From: Acidovorax sp. NCPPB 3576
GTDB taxonomy: Bacteria; Pseudomonadota; Gammaproteobacteria; Burkholderiales; Burkholderiaceae_C
Direction: 5' to 3'
DNA: 64,000 nucleotides
Assembly: GCF_028473605.1 (NCBI RefSeq)
Contig: NZ_CP097267.1
Location: forward strand, 3,340,501-3,404,500
Shown in pieces: positions 8,239-17,139 of the stretch. The translations under genes and the position numbers were made by a program. The stretch's first letter is position 1. Every line of letters starts with the position of its first letter. Under the pieces are notes generated by a model. The model did no database searches and had not been told where the DNA came from. It saw only the letters and a program-made list of their open reading frames with translations.

Positions 8239-9825
8239 TCAGGGGCTGGAGGCGCCGCCGGGATCGGCCAACGACCGCACCGCATTGCGCCCGCCCTGCT
8301 TGGCGGCGTACAGCGCCGCATCGGCCTGGGCCAGCAGGGCCTGCGCGCTGTCGGGGGCACCGGGCGTCCAGTCGCAGCAGGCCAGGCCGCCGCTGACCGT
8401 CAGATAGCCGAAGGGGCTCTCGGGGTGCGGCATTTCCAGCGCCCGCACGGCCGCGCGCGCGGCGGAGGCCACCAGGGCCGCGCCGGATGCATCGGTTTCG
8501 GGCAGCACGATCACGAACTCCTCGCCGCCGTAGCGCGCCACCAGGTCGCCCGGCCGGCGCACCGAGGATTCCAGGGCCTTCGCCACCTGGCGCAGGCACT
8601 CGTCGCCGCTGGGGTGGCCGAAGAGGTCGTTGTATTTCTTGAAGAAGTCCACATCGAACATGACCACCGACACCGGCGTGCGGCTGCGCCGGCACCGGGC
8701 CATCGCGTCGGCGATGTGCCGGTCGTAGGCGCGGCGGTTGTACAGGCCCGTCAGGCCGTCGTGTTCTGCCAGGTGTTCCAGTTGGTCGTTGGCCAGCATC
8801 AGGGCATCGCGCGCCGCGGTCAGGTCGCGCTCGACATCGCGGCGGAGCCGGGCCGCCCGGATGACGCCGCCCCCGGCCAGCGCGATCACGGCCGTCAGCA
8901 GCAGGATGCCGAAAGCCTGCACCGAGGCCGCGCGGCGCCATTGGGCCAGCACTTCGTCTTCCGCCAGTGCCACGGCGATCAGCAACGGGTTGTTTCGGCC
9001 ATGCTCGAAGCTGATCAGGCGGCGAACGCCGTCGATGGGCGATGGCGCGGTCGTCGTGCCGGCCCGGCTTTCCGCCAGGACGCGATAGAGGGCGGAATCG
9101 GCCAGGCTGCGCCCCAGGTCTTCGGTGAAGAAGGGGCGCCGGACCAGGATGGTGCCGTCGCCCAGCAGCAAGGCGATGGCCCCTTTCTCCCCGATCTTCA
9201 GCCCGTTGAGCAGGCCCAGCACATAGTCCACGCGGATCGTGCCCAGGGCCACGCCGGCGAACTGGCCATCGGCGTCGTCGATCCGCCGCGACACGGGGAT
9301 CACCCACACGCCCGAGGAGCGGCTGACGATCGGCTTGCCGATGGCAACGCGCGTGCTCGGGCTGTCGCGGTGGTGGATGAAATAGGCACGGTCGGCATTG
9401 TTGGCCTGGGGGTTTTGCACCGGCTGCGAATTGACGAGCCAGCTGCCGTCCCGCCCGAAGATGAACATGCCGTGCAGGTGCTCGGCCTGGGCCACATGCG
9501 TCACCAGCACAGGCTGCAGGCGCTCCAGCGCCTCGGGCGACATGTCCGAGCGCTCCAGTTCGTACACCACGCTGGCAAGCACCCGGCCCACCTCGGCGAA
9601 CATGGCATCGCTTTGCTGCGAGACCGCATGCGTGAGGTTGCGTGCCGAATCGGAGGCCTGCTGCCATTCGGCATCCCGCGCGCGCCAGGCCAGCCACACG
9701 TTGGAGGCGACCAGCAGCAACGCCACCAGCACGACGAACAGCACCGTCGAGGTGACGGAGCGGTCCTTGCCGGCGGGCGCCGGGGGGGTGGGAGGCGCCG
9801 GGGGGCGGGGCAAAACGACAGGCAT
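8239..9825 (-). CDS. Membrane diguanylate cyclase with periplasmic Cache-type sensor
   Basis: 528 residues. A Pro-rich leader is followed by a first membrane helix (residues ~24-45), a periplasmic dCache-like sensor of ~240 residues, a second helix (ILLLTAVIALAGGGVI), a short coiled coil and a GGDEF domain. The active site is RYGGEEF, an accepted variant for cyclic-di-GMP synthesis, after FFKKYNDLFGH. It would synthesise c-di-GMP at the inner membrane in answer to an unknown small ligand. No RxxD inhibitory site is obvious at the usual place. Confidence 0.9.
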   Translation of the reverse strand: MPVVLPRPPAPPTPPAPAGKDRSVTSTVLFVVLVALLLVASNVWLAWRARDAEWQQASDSARNLTHAVSQQSDAMFAEVGRVLASVVYELERSDMSPEALERLQPVLVTHVAQAEHLHGMFIFGRDGSWLVNSQPVQNPQANNADRAYFIHHRDSPSTRVAIGKPIVSRSSGVWVIPVSRRIDDADGQFAGVALGTIRVDYVLGLLNGLKIGEKGAIALLLGDGTILVRRPFFTEDLGRSLADSALYRVLAESRAGTTTAPSPIDGVRRLISFEHGRNNPLLIAVALAEDEVLAQWRRAASVQAFGILLLTAVIALAGGGVIRAARLRRDVERDLTAARDALMLANDQLEHLAEHDGLTGLYNRRAYDRHIADAMARCRRSRTPVSVVMFDVDFFKKYNDLFGHPSGDECLRQVAKALESSVRRPGDLVARYGGEEFVIVLPETDASGAALVASAARAAVRALEMPHPESPFGYLTVSGGLACCDWTPGAPDSAQALLAQADAALYAAKQGGRNAVRSLADPGGASSP

Positions 9826-9947
9826 TCAGCACGGTTCCGTAAGGGCCAGGGCGCTTTCAGGTTAGCACCGGCCCACGCATCGGTGAAGCGGCTTTCCCCT
9901 CGATGGCGCCGACCGGGCGCGCTGCGGGGCCGGCAGCGGCGCGACCG

Positions 9948-11534
9948 TCAAGCGAACAGGCCCTTGTGCTGCTCGCGCAGCAGGTTCTTCTGCACCTTGC
10001 CCATGGCGTTGCGCGGCAGCTCGGGCGCGATGAAGCAGCGCTTGGGAATCTTGAAGTTCGCCAGTTGCGATTTGAGCTGCCCCACGATGGCATCGCCATC
10101 CAGCCGCGCGCCGGGCTTGGGGGTCACCACGGCCACGCCGACCTCGCCGAAGTCGGGGTGCGGCACGCCGATGAGGGCGCTTTCGGCCACGCCGGGCATG
10201 TCGTTGATGTAGCCCTCGATCTCGGCCGGATAGACGTTGTAGCCGCCGCTGATGATGAGGTCCTTGCTGCGGCCCACGATGCCCACGTAGCCGCGCTCGT
10301 CCACGCGGCCCACGTCGCCGGTCTTGAACCAGCGGTGGCCGTCGGCATCGGTGCTGAACTCTTCCTGTGTCTTCTCGGGCATGCGCCAATAGCCCTTGAA
10401 CACGTTGGGGCCGCGCACCTGGATGTTGCCGATCTCGCCCACGGGCAGCGGCACGCCCGCGTCGTCCACCACGCGCAGGTCCACGCCCGGCAGCGCAAAG
10501 CCCACGGTGCCGCCCCGGCGCTCGTCCTGGCCGCCGTGGCGCGGGTCCGCCGTGTAGGGGTTGGAGGTGAGCATGATGGTCTCGCTCATGCCGTAGCGCT
10601 CCAGGATGGTGTGGCCGGTGCGCTCCTGCCATTCCCGGAAGGTCTCGATCAGCAGCGGCGCCGAGCCCGCGATGAACAGGCGCATGTTCCGCACCGCCTC
10701 GCGGGTGAGGCCCGGCTCGGCCAGCAGGCGCACGTACAGCGTGGGCACGCCCATGAACACGGTGGCGCGCGGCATCGCGGCGATCACGGCGCGCGGGTCG
10801 AACTTGGCGAGCCAGATCATCTTGCTGCCGTTGAGCAGCGCCGCGTGGATGGCCACGAACAGGCCGTGCACGTGAAAGATGGGCAGCGCATGGATGAGCA
10901 CGTCGCCACGCCCATCGGGGCCGCCGGTCTTCGTCCAGCCCCAGTAGTCCTTGAGTACCTGCGCGTTGGACAGCAGGTTGCCGTGCGTGAGCATGGCCCC
11001 CTTGCTGCGGCCGGTGGTGCCGCTGGTGTACAGGATGGCGGCCAGGTCGTCGGCCGCGCGTGGCGCGGGCAGGTGCGTGTCGCCCTGGTGTGCGGCGCGG
11101 TCCAGCAGGCTGCCGGTGCGGTCGTCGCCCAGCGTGAACACGTGCTGCGTGCCGGCCGTGAACGCGATCTTGGACACCCAGCCGAAGTTGCCCGGCGTGC
11201 ACACCACCACGGCGGGCTCGGCGTTGCCCACGAAGTATTCGATCTCGCCGCTCTGGTAGGCGGTGTTCAACGGCAGAAAGACGTGGCCCGCGCGCAGCGT
11301 GGCCAGGTACAGCAGCAGCGCTTCGACCGATTTCTCGACCTGCACCGCGATGCGACTGCCGTCCGGCAGGCCGAGCGACGCCAGCAGGTTGGCGATGCGC
11401 GCGCTGGCCCGGTCCAGGTCGCTCCAGGTGTAGTGCAGGGGCGTGCCGTCGGCGGCGGTGGTTTCGACGGCGACCGCATCCAGGTCGTCCGGAAAGGCCG
11501 CGCGCAGGGCGGTGTACAGGTTGTGTTGGCTCAT
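9948..11534 (-). CDS. matB: Malonyl-CoA synthetase (malonate-CoA ligase)
   Basis: 528 residues from the ATG at 11534 (MSQHNLYTALRAAF). It is an ANL-superfamily adenylating enzyme with P-loop ILYTSGTTGRSKGAM, the YGMSE core motif, KTGDVG and the C-terminal catalytic Lys in RNAMGKVQKNLLRE. It activates malonate to malonyl-CoA with ATP. This specificity is inferred from length, the MatB-like N-terminus and the malonyl-CoA decarboxylase in the same operon. It is the last gene, 28 bp after the crotonase gene. Confidence 0.88.
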   Translation of the reverse strand: MSQHNLYTALRAAFPDDLDAVAVETTAADGTPLHYTWSDLDRASARIANLLASLGLPDGSRIAVQVEKSVEALLLYLATLRAGHVFLPLNTAYQSGEIEYFVGNAEPAVVVCTPGNFGWVSKIAFTAGTQHVFTLGDDRTGSLLDRAAHQGDTHLPAPRAADDLAAILYTSGTTGRSKGAMLTHGNLLSNAQVLKDYWGWTKTGGPDGRGDVLIHALPIFHVHGLFVAIHAALLNGSKMIWLAKFDPRAVIAAMPRATVFMGVPTLYVRLLAEPGLTREAVRNMRLFIAGSAPLLIETFREWQERTGHTILERYGMSETIMLTSNPYTADPRHGGQDERRGGTVGFALPGVDLRVVDDAGVPLPVGEIGNIQVRGPNVFKGYWRMPEKTQEEFSTDADGHRWFKTGDVGRVDERGYVGIVGRSKDLIISGGYNVYPAEIEGYINDMPGVAESALIGVPHPDFGEVGVAVVTPKPGARLDGDAIVGQLKSQLANFKIPKRCFIAPELPRNAMGKVQKNLLREQHKGLFA

Positions 11535-11562
11535 ACGAGAAAAGGAAAGGATCGGTCGGGAA

Positions 11563-12396
11563 TCAGAAAACGGGAGGGCGCTTGGCCAGGAAGGCCGTGA
11601 TGCCTTCGCGGTGCTCGGGGCTGTCCGCGTAGGCATAGGGATCGGATTCGGCCAGGACTCCTGAATCGAATGCTACATTTTTTATAGCATCATGCCCTAG
11701 TGGAATATGCGCTGCAGGCCCTTTCAATGCCCGAAGCGTTTGCTTGTTCATGCGCGCGGCGGCGGGGGCGAGCGCGGCGATGCGGCGAGCGCTGGCCAGG
11801 GCCTCGGCGGCCAGTGCCTCGTCGGCCACCACGCGGTTCAGGAAACCCTGCGCCGCCATGGCCTCGGCCCCGAAGGTGGCGGCCTCCAGCAGCATCTGGC
11901 GCGCGATCAGCTCGCCCACCGCACCGGCCACGAGCTGCGCCTCGCGCGGGGCCATCGGAAAGCCCAGCCGCGCGATCGGCGCGCCGAAACGCGCCCCCGC
12001 GCCGGCGATGCGCACATCGCAGCAACTGGCGATCTCCACGCCCGCACCCATGCAGGCGCCGCGAATGCCCGCCACGATGGGCACGTCGCACGCCAGCATG
12101 GCCGCCAGGCCGCCCCACACGTCGGTTTCGTGGAAGTCGCGCAGCGCCTCGCGGTCGAAGCGGAAAGCCGGGTATTCGGAGATATCGCCGCCTGCGCAGA
12201 AGGCATCGCCCTCGCCTTGGATGAGCACACAGCGCGCACTGGGGTCGCCCTGCAGTTGCTCGAACACGCTGCGCAGTTGCCGCCACATGGCGCGCGACAT
12301 GGCGTTGAGCCGCCCCGGGTGGTGCAGCACCACGCGCACCACCCCGGCAACGCCGTCCGCCGCATCGACCCGTTCCACCCCGATGTCACCCGCCAT
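11563..12396 (-). CDS. Enoyl-CoA hydratase/isomerase family protein (crotonase), with repeat-derived insert
   Basis: 277 residues from the ATG at 12396. Crotonase signatures: FCAGGDISEY (first oxyanion-hole Gly) and GACMGAGVEIASCCDVRI. The C-terminal YADSPEHREGITAFLAKR is typical of the family. Residues about 226-242 (AAHIPLGHDAIKNVAFD) are encoded by a copy of the genome's dispersed palindromic repeat, which keeps the frame open. Most relatives have a short loop at this point. Its role in malonate or acyl-CoA metabolism is inferred only from its place between the Bug binding protein and matB. Confidence 0.83.
   Translation of the reverse strand: MAGDIGVERVDAADGVAGVVRVVLHHPGRLNAMSRAMWRQLRSVFEQLQGDPSARCVLIQGEGDAFCAGGDISEYPAFRFDREALRDFHETDVWGGLAAMLACDVPIVAGIRGACMGAGVEIASCCDVRIAGAGARFGAPIARLGFPMAPREAQLVAGAVGELIARQMLLEAATFGAEAMAAQGFLNRVVADEALAAEALASARRIAALAPAAARMNKQTLRALKGPAAHIPLGHDAIKNVAFDSGVLAESDPYAYADSPEHREGITAFLAKRPPVF
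11671..11720 (+). repeat. Dispersed palindromic repeat, copy B (inside a coding sequence)
   Basis: TGCTACATTTTTTATAGCA followed by TCATGCCCTAGTG and CTGCAGGCC. Nearly identical in its first half to the intergenic copy at 18341. It lies wholly within the crotonase gene, antisense to the repeat's own orientation, and adds no stop codon. Confidence 0.8.
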
Positions 12397-12437
12397 GTGC
12401 GCCTTCTCCCGCTTTTCCGCCCGCCCGGGGCCGCCGG

Positions 12438-13430
12438 TCAGTCGAGCTTGGCGCCCGAATCCTTGACCACCTTCGCCCAACGGCGAACCTCGGAGTGGAC
12501 CATAGCGGCGAACTGCGGCTGCGTCAGCCCGCCATAGTCGGCGCCGTTCTTGGCCCACACGGCTTTCAGCTCTTCGGCGGTGCCCAGGCGCTGCGTCTCC
12601 TCGACGATGCGCGCCTGCAGCTCGGGCGGCGTGCCCTTGGGTGCCCACAGGCCGTACCAGGTGGTCACGGTGTAGTCGGGCAGGCCCACCTCGGCCGCGC
12701 AGGGCACGTCGGGGAAGGCCGGGTTGCGCCGGGCGCCGGCCACCATCAGCGCCTTGATCCGCCCGCCCTTGATGTGCGCGGCGGACGAGCCCAGCCCGTC
12801 GAACATCATGTCCACGTTGCCGCCGATCAGGTCCTGCAGCGCCGGGCCCGCGCCGCGGTAGGGAATGTGCGTGATGAAGGTGTTGGTCTGCAGCTTGAAC
12901 AGCTCGCCCGCCAGGTGGTGCGAGGTGCCCGCGCCGGCCGAGGCGTAGTTGAGCTTGGCCGGGTTGCGCCGCAGAAAGTCCAGGAACTGCGGCATGGTGT
13001 TGGCCTGCACCGTGCGCGGGTTGACCACCACCACCTGCGGCACGTTGGCCAGCAGCGCGAGCGGGATGAAGTCCTTCTCGATGTCGTAGTCGAGCTTGGG
13101 GTACATCGCGGGCGCGATCACGTGGTGCGTGCCGCCCATGAACAGCGTATAGCCGTCGGGCTGCGCCTTGGCCGCGAAGCTGGCCCCGACGGTGCCGCCC
13201 GCGCCGCCGCGGTTGTCGATGATCAGCATCTTGCCGGTGGACTTGGCGAACTGCGCCGCGAACGGCCGCGCGAAGGCGTCCGTGCCGCCGCCGGCCGGGA
13301 ACGGCACGACGAGGTTGACCGGCCGGTTCGGCCAGGGGTCGGCCGCCAACACCCGGCCGGTGGCCAGCGCCAGGCCGGCCGCGGCCGCGCCACGCAGCAC
13401 GCCGCGGCGCTGCAAAGGGGAATGGTTCAT
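12438..13430 (-). CDS. Bug/TctC-family tripartite tricarboxylate receptor
   Basis: 330 residues. The N-terminus has RRG and a long Ala-rich hydrophobic core ending GRVLAADPW, a likely Tat or Sec signal. The mature part begins WPNRPVNLVVPFPAGGGTD, the Bug signature that binds carboxylates, followed by DNRGGAGGTVGA. These periplasmic receptors are hugely expanded in Bordetella and Comamonadaceae. No TctA/TctB permease is in this operon, so it would work with a permease encoded elsewhere or act as a sensor. Malonate is the likely ligand from context. Confidence 0.88.
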   Translation of the reverse strand: MNHSPLQRRGVLRGAAAAGLALATGRVLAADPWPNRPVNLVVPFPAGGGTDAFARPFAAQFAKSTGKMLIIDNRGGAGGTVGASFAAKAQPDGYTLFMGGTHHVIAPAMYPKLDYDIEKDFIPLALLANVPQVVVVNPRTVQANTMPQFLDFLRRNPAKLNYASAGAGTSHHLAGELFKLQTNTFITHIPYRGAGPALQDLIGGNVDMMFDGLGSSAAHIKGGRIKALMVAGARRNPAFPDVPCAAEVGLPDYTVTTWYGLWAPKGTPPELQARIVEETQRLGTAEELKAVWAKNGADYGGLTQPQFAAMVHSEVRRWAKVVKDSGAKLD

Positions 13431-13578
13431 GGTGTCTGTCTCCTGTCGTTATGTGTCTTTAGTCATGCATGCAAGGAAGGCGCTCATGGCGCCAGTGCCA
13501 CCAGACCCGCGGGGCGAAAGGCTCGGGCGCTTCGGGATAAGCACGCGCCGGCCTCTTTTTGTCCCCGCTCACACCGCC

Positions 13579-15033
13579 TCAGTCCCGGCACAGGCTCTCG
13601 ATGTCTCCCGACATCGGCACGCGGCCCTGCGCCAGCAGGCCGCGGTGTTTGTCGATCCGTTTCAGATCGTAGAGATAGTTGACCATCAGGCCGAACGATT
13701 GCTTGAGGCCCTTGGACGACGGGTCTCCCGCCCAGTTCAGGCGCTCCACGCGCGCGCCGTTGCCCAGGTGAAAGCGCGCCACCGGGTCCACCGGCTTGCC
13801 CTCGTGCAGCTCGCGCCCCAGGTAGCGGGCGGCACACTGCAGCAGCAACTGGCGCACGGGCGATTTGGCCGGCAGCTCCAGCGCCTGGTCGGCCGCGGCC
13901 AGCACGTGGGCGGCCTGCGGCGGCTCGAACCCCACGGCCTTGCCCAGCTCGGCGCGGCGCTTGTCATCGAGCGCATCGAGCGCGGCGGCGCAGTGCTTGG
14001 ACAGCCACGACCGGAACCCCGGAATCGGCGACAGCGTGGCGAAGGTGCGCAGGCGCGGAAACTCCGCGTTCAGCGTCTCCACCACGTGCTTGATGAGCGA
14101 GTCGCCGAAGCTCACCCCGCGCAGCCCCGTCTGCGTGTTGCTGATCGAATAGAAGATCGCCGTGGTCGCCTTCGACAGATCGGACGGCGCCGCGCCCTCG
14201 TCCAGCAGCGGCGTGATGCTGCTGGACAGGTCGGCCACCAGCGCCACCTCCACGAAGATCAGCGGCTCGTTGGGCAGGCGCGGGTGGAAGAAGCCGTAGC
14301 AGCGCCGGTCGCTGTCCAGCCGGTTCTTCAGGTCCGCCCAACTGCGGATGTCGTGCACCGCCTCGTACTTGATGAGCTTTTCGATCAGCGAGGCGGGCGA
14401 ATCCCACGACAGGCGCTTCAGCTCCAGGAACGCCACGTCGAACCAGGTGGAAAACAGCTGCTCCAGCTCGGCATCGAGCGCCAGCAGCCGCTTGTCGCCC
14501 TTGAGCTGCGGCAGCAGTTCGGCCCGCAGGTCGAGCAGAAAGCGCATGCCGTTCGGAAACACCGCAAAGCGCTGCAGCAGCCGCGTGCGCGGCGACACCA
14601 GCGCGCGGCGCAGGTGGATCTCGGCATGCGCCTCTTCCGCCGTGCCGGCCGCCGCCTCGTAGCGCTGGCGCGCCGACTTGAAGCGCGTGGCATCGGGCGC
14701 GAACTGCTCGCACAGCAGCAGCCACATGTCGCGCCGCTCCTCAGGCTCGGCCGCGTGGTACCAGGCGGCAACGGCCTCGGCGCGTCGCCCGCCCTCGACC
14801 TCGCTCACCTGCGGCGCGCCCACCTCCTGCAGGTCGGCCAGCAGGCGCCGCAGCGCGCGCGGCGACAGCGCCTCCTGGCCGCGGCGCAGCGTGGCCTGCA
14901 GGCGTTCGTGCGTGGAGCGCGGCACCGGCGCCTTGGCCGGGCCGCTGCCGGCGCCGTCGGCCGATCCGGTGGTCTTGTCGGCGGGGCGCAGGCGGGAGAC
15001 GCTGCGCGAGATCCATTCCGCAGTGGCATTCAT
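13579..15033 (-). CDS. matA: Malonyl-CoA decarboxylase
   Basis: 484 residues from ATG 15033, which overlaps the GntR gene stop (ATGA). It has the family's helical N-terminal domain and GNAT-like C-terminal domain with LSPIPGF and VARFHLGNGA; the Ser and His in these motifs correspond to the catalytic pair described for the family. It converts malonyl-CoA to acetyl-CoA and CO2. With matB this forms a complete malonate-to-acetyl-CoA route. The large upstream open frame is an artefact of overlap with the regulator gene. Confidence 0.93.
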   Translation of the reverse strand: MNATAEWISRSVSRLRPADKTTGSADGAGSGPAKAPVPRSTHERLQATLRRGQEALSPRALRRLLADLQEVGAPQVSEVEGGRRAEAVAAWYHAAEPEERRDMWLLLCEQFAPDATRFKSARQRYEAAAGTAEEAHAEIHLRRALVSPRTRLLQRFAVFPNGMRFLLDLRAELLPQLKGDKRLLALDAELEQLFSTWFDVAFLELKRLSWDSPASLIEKLIKYEAVHDIRSWADLKNRLDSDRRCYGFFHPRLPNEPLIFVEVALVADLSSSITPLLDEGAAPSDLSKATTAIFYSISNTQTGLRGVSFGDSLIKHVVETLNAEFPRLRTFATLSPIPGFRSWLSKHCAAALDALDDKRRAELGKAVGFEPPQAAHVLAAADQALELPAKSPVRQLLLQCAARYLGRELHEGKPVDPVARFHLGNGARVERLNWAGDPSSKGLKQSFGLMVNYLYDLKRIDKHRGLLAQGRVPMSGDIESLCRD

Positions 15034-15719
15034 GGGGTGATCCTCGAAGGGGGGTTGCGGGCGATGTCGCGCAGCGCGGCGCGCTGGCGCACGAGGTGGG
15101 TGCGCATGGCCTCCTCGGCCGCCTCGGGGGCGCGCAGCTTGATGGCTTCGAACAATTCCAGGTGCTCGGCCAGGCTCTGCTGCAGCCGCCCCGGAGCGCG
15201 CAATTGCTGCAGGCGCGCCAGCCGCAGGATCTTGCGCAGATCGCCGATCACCTGGGCCAGCCAGCGGTTGTCGGCCAGCGTGATGAGGGCCTCGTGGATG
15301 GCATGGTTGGCCGCGTAGTACTCGCCGATGCGGCCGGCCGCGGCGTGTTCGCGCAGGCGTTCGTGCAGCACTTCCAGCGCGGCCAGGTCGGCCTCGCTGG
15401 CGCGCAGGGTGGCCTCGTGCGCGGCGCGGCCTTCCAGCAGGGCGATCACCGGGAAGATCTCGTCCAGGTCCCGCTCGGTCACCTCGGCCACGAAACAGCC
15501 CCGGCGCGGCTCGTGGCGCAGCAGGCCCTCGGCCACCAGCACCTTGAGCGCCTCGCGCAGCGGCGTGCGCGAGATGGCGAGCCGGTCGCACAGCGCGATC
15601 TCGTCCACGAACCCGCCCGGGGGCAACTGCCCGGCAAAGATCAGCTCGCGGATGCGCTCGGCGGCCTCGGAATGCAAGGACAGGGAGAGCGAGCGCGCGG
15701 TGGCGGGGAGGGACGACAT
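15030..15719 (-). CDS. GntR-family regulator (FadR/VanR subgroup), probable malonate regulator
   Basis: 229 residues from ATG 15719; an upstream ATG at 15779 would add only Pro/Arg-rich residues. The N-terminal wHTH has RIRELIFAGQLPPGGFVDE and SRTPLREALKVL, typical of GntR. The C-terminal FCD domain has the metal-ligand pattern NHAIHEALI and AEHLELFEAI. First gene of the malonate operon and translationally coupled to the decarboxylase, so it probably autoregulates the operon, like MatR of rhizobia. Confidence 0.9.
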   Translation of the reverse strand: MSSLPATARSLSLSLHSEAAERIRELIFAGQLPPGGFVDEIALCDRLAISRTPLREALKVLVAEGLLRHEPRRGCFVAEVTERDLDEIFPVIALLEGRAAHEATLRASEADLAALEVLHERLREHAAAGRIGEYYAANHAIHEALITLADNRWLAQVIGDLRKILRLARLQQLRAPGRLQQSLAEHLELFEAIKLRAPEAAEEAMRTHLVRQRAALRDIARNPPSRITP

Positions 15720-15997
15720 GGCAAAGCGGCGTTGGGGCGGCGGTAGGGACGGCGGGGTGTGGCTCGATCGACCTCGCAAGCAGTGACAACGAAACGCAAC
15801 CTGCCGGCATCGCGCGGCAATGTGCGTAATTTCACATAATTATGGCGATCGCCCCGCCACTTTCCCATCAGGGATTCCCTGGCCCGCGAAAACCCCCATG
15901 CAGTGGCGCCAAGCGGCCGGCCTGCTCGGCAGAAGTGGCCGGATCTGTGCGATGGTTGTCATTGCAGCCACTGCCCCGCCGCGCGACACTGCAGCGC

Positions 15998-17026
15998 ATG
16001 ACCCCACACCCCCGCCGCATCGCCTGCCTGCTGTTCCCCGGCTTCATGAGCCTGGACGTGGTCGGGCCGCTGCAGGTCTTCGCCTCCGCCAATGTCGAGA
16101 TGGAGCGCCAGGGCCGCACGCCCGCCTATGCCCTGCAACTGGTGGCCGAGTCCGCCGGGCCTGTGGCGTGTTCCGCGGGCTTCGCCGTGGTGGCCGACAC
16201 GGCGCGGCGCGCCGTGGCGCTTGCCGGCCTGGACACCCTGCTCGTGCCCGGCGGCATGGGCGTGGAGGCGCAACTGGACGACGCGGTCCTGCAGGACTGG
16301 CTGCGGCAGGCCGAGCGCGCCGCACGGCGCGTCGGATCGGTCTGCTCCGGCGCGCTGCTGCTGGCCCGCGCCGGCCTGCTGGACGGGCGGCCCGCCACCA
16401 CCCATTGGGACAGCGTGGAAAGCCTGCGCCGGTGCCATCCGCAAGTCCAGGTGGCCGGCGACCGGCTGCACACCTACGACCCCGGCGGCATCGACGGCGA
16501 CGGCCACGTCTTCACCTCGGCCGGGGTGACGGCGGGCATCGACCTGGCCCTGGCCTTGGTGGAACACGACCTGGGCCGCGCCATGGCGCTGGCCGTGGCC
16601 CGGCGCCTGGTGATGTACCTGCGCCGCCCGGGCGGGCAGGCGCAGTTCAGTCCGCTGCTAGCGCCCGATGCGGCGCACGCGCCGCGCCTCACGCCGCTCT
16701 TGGAATGGATTCCCGGCCACCTGGGCAGCGACCTGTCGCTGGACGCCCTGGCCGCCCGCGCCTGCATGCCGCCGCGCACCCTGACCCGCGTGTTCCAGCG
16801 CGAGCTGGGCACCACGCCCGCGCGCTATGTGGAGCGGGTGCGGGTGGAGGCGGCGTCGGCCCTGCTGGCGCATGCGCAGGCCTCGGTTTCCACCGTGGCG
16901 CGGCTGTGCGGGTTCCAGCACCCCGAGACGCTGCGGCGCGCCTTCCACAAGCACCGGGCCGTGAGCCCGCAGGCCTATGCCGAGCGCTTCGGCGCTGGGA
17001 CGGCCGGCGCGGCGCGGCCGGGCTGA
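15998..17026 (+). CDS. GlxA-type transcriptional regulator (DJ-1/PfpI + AraC domains)
   Basis: 342 residues from ATG 15998. An N-terminal DJ-1/PfpI-like domain (RRIACLLFPGFMSLDVVGPL; VGSVCSGALLLARAGLL with the nucleophile-elbow Cys) is joined to a C-terminal AraC/XylS double helix-turn-helix (SLDALAARACMPPRTLTRVF; FQHPETLRRAFHKH). GlxA proteins regulate amine or amino-acid metabolism genes. It is 113 bp upstream of the MFS gene in the same direction and may control it. Confidence 0.9.
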   Translation: MTPHPRRIACLLFPGFMSLDVVGPLQVFASANVEMERQGRTPAYALQLVAESAGPVACSAGFAVVADTARRAVALAGLDTLLVPGGMGVEAQLDDAVLQDWLRQAERAARRVGSVCSGALLLARAGLLDGRPATTHWDSVESLRRCHPQVQVAGDRLHTYDPGGIDGDGHVFTSAGVTAGIDLALALVEHDLGRAMALAVARRLVMYLRRPGGQAQFSPLLAPDAAHAPRLTPLLEWIPGHLGSDLSLDALAARACMPPRTLTRVFQRELGTTPARYVERVRVEAASALLAHAQASVSTVARLCGFQHPETLRRAFHKHRAVSPQAYAERFGAGTAGAARPG

Positions 17027-17139
17027 CGCGGCGGCCGGCAAGGACAGCCCCGGGTCGCTGCGGCCGGTCCATCGCACCGCGCCACGGCTCGAACGACCTT
17101 CCTTTCGCGTTTCTTTATCCATCCCTCACAGGCCCTGCC

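Noticed and set aside
7312..10212. Long open frame of 966 codons on the plus strand
   Set aside because: Made of Arg/Ala/Gly/His-rich sequence across the GcvA-like gene in another frame and antisense to the diguanylate cyclase; typical GC-skew shadow.
13579..15810. 743-codon frame starting upstream of the malonyl-CoA decarboxylase
   Set aside because: The first ~260 codons overlap the GntR gene in another frame and have no similarity to the decarboxylase; true start is 15033.
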